From Micrococcales bacterium 31B (GTDB lineage: Bacteria; Actinomycetota; Actinomycetes; Actinomycetales; Dermabacteraceae): DNA of 44,592 nt. Under the pieces are notes generated by a model that saw only the letters and a list, made by a program, of their open reading frames with translations, ran no database searches and was not told the DNA's origin. Where the stretch lies: positions 54,154-98,745 of the forward strand of contig JAFFTF010000001.1 of assembly GCA_022803075.1 (NCBI GenBank). The letters are read 5' to 3'. Position 1 is the first letter of the stretch, and every line of letters begins with the position of its first letter. Shown in pieces: positions 42,304 to 44,592 of the stretch. The position numbers and the translations under genes were made by a program.

Positions 42304-44592
42304 ATGAAAAATCCATCGCCTTCCCCCGCGCGCTCTGAGCGCCGATGGCCGCGCCGCGCCCTGTCTGCGGCCACGAGTTTCGTGACCTTGGCCGCGCTGA
42401 CCGTTCCCCTCGCGGGCAGTCCACAGGTCGCCAGGGCCGGTGTGCCCCTACCCGCGGAGTGCTCGGCCGCGTTCTACGGGAGTTCGGGTTCCACGTTTAT
42501 TTCGTGGGATTCGGCGGGCGCCAACCCCATCACGTGGAACTCGGGCCACCAACTCGGCGACGTTGCCGTCACCAACGACAATCGCGTCTACGGCATCGAC
42601 CTGTCCTCAACTCCCTTGTACGAGTTCGGAACCCGCGGCTCACCGCAGCAGAACAGCATCATACGAACCATTACCATGTCAGGGATCGGCTACAACTGGA
42701 ACTCGCTCTCCGCGCTGCCCGACGGGACGCTGCTCACGGGTGCAAAAGGAATCCAGGCCATCTATCAGATCAACCCCGCAACCGGAGTCGTCTCGAAGTA
42801 CAAAGACACGCCCGGTTACTCCCCGGCTGGTGACTTCCTGCCCATGCCCAACGGCGACATACTCATGCTCGCGGAGGGGTCATTTGGGTCCAGCGGGTTC
42901 GGCCTGGTCCGTCTCAAGCCGGACGGCCGCATCGTTCCCGTCGGGGCCCTGAGTACCGCCCAGTACGCCAGGCCTTGGGGTGCGGCGCGCAACAACGGCA
43001 GTTACTACATCGGCTTCGAAGGTGGCGTGGTAGCAAGACTTGGCTACGTCCCGCTGTTCCAGAACACATCGACACTGCCAGTCACCGAGGCGTTCCGCTA
43101 CACCGGTTCAATATGGGGCCTCGCGGCCCTCGGTGAATCTGACCCGGGCTGCGACCCCGGCGCGCAGGCCGATGAGGCGACGACCCCGCAAAACACGCCC
43201 GTCGAGTTGCGCTCGGAGGCCAACGACCGCGGCAACGATTGGGATGTCACCTCGGTGCAGTTTGTGACCGCGCCCGGCACCACCGGGCCGACGCTCACTA
43301 TTCCCGGCGAGGGCACGTGGACCGTGAATTCCACGACCGGCGACACGACGTTCACCCCCGAGCCGAACTTCGTGGGTACGACGACGCCCATCGTGTACAC
43401 CATTAACAAGATAGGCGGCGGCGAGCTCTATTCGGCGCAGCAGACCGTGGCGGTCACCGCCACAGTCACTCCCGATCTCTCCGGCATCCAAACCGCGCCG
43501 ACCGTCGCCCAGGGGCAGACGGCCACCGTTCCGCTATCCGATGCCAAACTCGGCGCCACGGGTGCCACGATTGCGAAGACCGAACTCATTGACCCCACTA
43601 CGGGACAACCCACAGACACGGTGACCCTGCCCGGCGAGGGTGTGTGGACGGTGAACGCCGACGGTGACGCGGTGTTCACTCCCGACCCCACCTTCACGGG
43701 TACCACGACCCCCGTGACCGCGCGCGTCACCGACTCCAACGGACTGTCGTCAGAGGCGCCCCTCACCGCCACCGTGACGCCCGTGGTGTCAAACCCGCCC
43801 AGTGGCTCGGGTGACCAGGGTCAGCCCGCTACGGTCAAGACCGGCCTGGGGCCAACCATGGACGCCTCCACCGTGGCGTTCCCCGAGGCGGGTCAGCCCG
43901 CGGGTGCGACGGTCAGCGATGATGGTAAGTCGTTGACGGTGCCGAACGAGGGGACCTGGACGGTCACCCCTGACGGTGATTTGGTGTTCACTCCGGTTGC
44001 GGGCTTCACGGGCAATCCGACTCCCGTCGCCTTCACGGCGAAGGATACGGCGGGTAATACGTCCCCGCCCGCGACGGCGACCGTGGTGTATCCCAATGTC
44101 GAGGATGCGGTGAGTGGTCAGGCGGCGCTTGGCCAGCCGATCGTAGTCGACACCCAGCTCAGCGACGCGATGGACCCGGCGAGCGTGAAATACCCGAGTG
44201 AGGGTCAGCCCGCGGGCTCTACGGTCAGTGATGACGGTAAAACGCTCACGGTGCCCGATGAGGGCGAGTGGACGGTCAACGGCGACGGTGACCTCGTGTT
44301 CACGCCCGAGCCTAATTTCGTGGGCAGTCCCACTCCCGTGAAGTTCACGGCGGACGATAAGGCCGGTAACACGGCCCTACCCGGCACGGCCACGGCACAG
44401 TACCCCGTGGTGCCGGATACGGTGACGGGTAGTGCGGCGTCGGGGCAGCCCGCGACGATCGACACCAACCTGGGCACGAATATGGATCCGGCTTCGGTGG
44501 TGTACCCGACTGAGGGTCAGCCTGCGGGGTCGACGGTCTCGTCTGATGGTAAGACCGTGACGGTGCCCGGTGAGGGCGAGTGGACGGTGAAC
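42304..44592 (+). CDS. CshA-type fibril repeat surface protein, 3' end beyond the window
   Basis: The frame is open from 42301 to the right edge (over 760 codons). GGAG at 42296-42299 suits the ATG at 42304 better than that at 42301. Residues 1 to about 43 are a signal peptide (RRWPRRALSAATSF, ending ARAG). Residues about 45-285 form a non-repetitive head with propeller-like patterns (GDVAVTNDNRVYGIDLS, SLSALPDGTLLTGAKG, DFLPMPNGDILMLAEG) ending in a GCDPG Cys. Then come about five CshA-type fibril repeats with GQPAGSTVSDDGKTLTVP, EGEWTVNGDGDLVFTPEPNF and PTPVKFTADDKAGNT blocks. The last repeats are very similar to one another. It is probably a wall-anchored adhesin; the anchor is not in view. 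Repeats are shared in type with the interrupted protein at 25058. Confidence 0.88.
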   Translation, partial: MKNPSPSPARSERRWPRRALSAATSFVTLAALTVPLAGSPQVARAGVPLPAECSAAFYGSSGSTFISWDSAGANPITWNSGHQLGDVAVTNDNRVYGIDLSSTPLYEFGTRGSPQQNSIIRTITMSGIGYNWNSLSALPDGTLLTGAKGIQAIYQINPATGVVSKYKDTPGYSPAGDFLPMPNGDILMLAEGSFGSSGFGLVRLKPDGRIVPVGALSTAQYARPWGAARNNGSYYIGFEGGVVARLGYVPLFQNTSTLPVTEAFRYTGSIWGLAALGESDPGCDPGAQADEATTPQNTPVELRSEANDRGNDWDVTSVQFVTAPGTTGPTLTIPGEGTWTVNSTTGDTTFTPEPNFVGTTTPIVYTINKIGGGELYSAQQTVAVTATVTPDLSGIQTAPTVAQGQTATVPLSDAKLGATGATIAKTELIDPTTGQPTDTVTLPGEGVWTVNADGDAVFTPDPTFTGTTTPVTARVTDSNGLSSEAPLTATVTPVVSNPPSGSGDQGQPATVKTGLGPTMDASTVAFPEAGQPAGATVSDDGKSLTVPNEGTWTVTPDGDLVFTPVAGFTGNPTPVAFTAKDTAGNTSPPATATVVYPNVEDAVSGQAALGQPIVVDTQLSDAMDPASVKYPSEGQPAGSTVSDDGKTLTVPDEGEWTVNGDGDLVFTPEPNFVGSPTPVKFTADDKAGNTALPGTATAQYPVVPDTVTGSAASGQPATIDTNLGTNMDPASVVYPTEGQPAGSTVSSDGKTVTVPGEGEWTVN

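Overview
The window is high-GC throughout, with short intergenic gaps, actinobacterial GntR-YtrA, PaaX and LAxTG-anchor signatures, and several genes that look leaderless (a -10-like box 6-7 nt before the start). This points to an actinomycete, probably a Micrococcales-type organism. The genus cannot be read from the sequence. I see no tRNA, rRNA, CRISPR array or insertion sequence.

Layout. (1) 1-5.9 kb is a catabolic cluster: the start of a probable FAH-family hydrolase, RidA, a PaaX-family regulator, a hotdog thioesterase, a RutA-like flavin monooxygenase, an isatin-hydrolase-like metal hydrolase and a ThDP enzyme. Its two divergent promoter regions share an identical 13-bp element. (2) 6-8.6 kb is an AT-richer accessory patch with a DUF932 phage/plasmid-type gene, two small secreted proteins and a small membrane protein. 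(3) 8.6-13.8 kb is housekeeping: trpD; an operon of PTS IIB, PTS IIA, ispF and ilvA; then ispD with a zinc-ribbon gene. The PTS pair has no IIC component in the window. (4) 13.9-17 kb holds a FadR-type GntR regulator and a membrane protein/YtrA-type GntR operon with a perfect operator palindrome. (5) 17-20.5 kb has a copper-type multicopper oxidase lipoprotein divergent from a two-component system. (6) 20.7-24.8 kb has two anchored polysaccharide deacetylases with repeat stalks, separated by a broken CDF metal exporter and its ArsR sensor.

(7) 25-29.7 kb is a CshA-type fibril surface protein with an LARTG sortase anchor, interrupted by one stop and four frameshifts. (8) 29.7-30.8 kb is rsgA. 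(9) 31-35.9 kb is a LysR-governed operon (alpha/beta hydrolase, MFS transporter, two SDRs) in which the regulator, hydrolase and transporter are all broken. (10) 36-42 kb has a VOC protein, then a Pls/PosA-type membrane NRPS (A-T-six TM-three beta-helix-like domains) with a lysine-like specificity signature, followed by an M1 metallopeptidase. (11) 42.3 kb to the right edge is a second, intact-looking CshA-type fibril protein that runs off the window.

Most notable are the Pls/PosA synthetase plus M1 peptidase (a candidate cationic isopeptide system) and the left-hand catabolic cluster with its shared 13-mer. The density of broken genes from 22 to 36 kb means either real decay of an accessory region or indel errors in the assembly. 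The larger deletions in the CDF exporter and the hydrolase favour real decay for at least those two.
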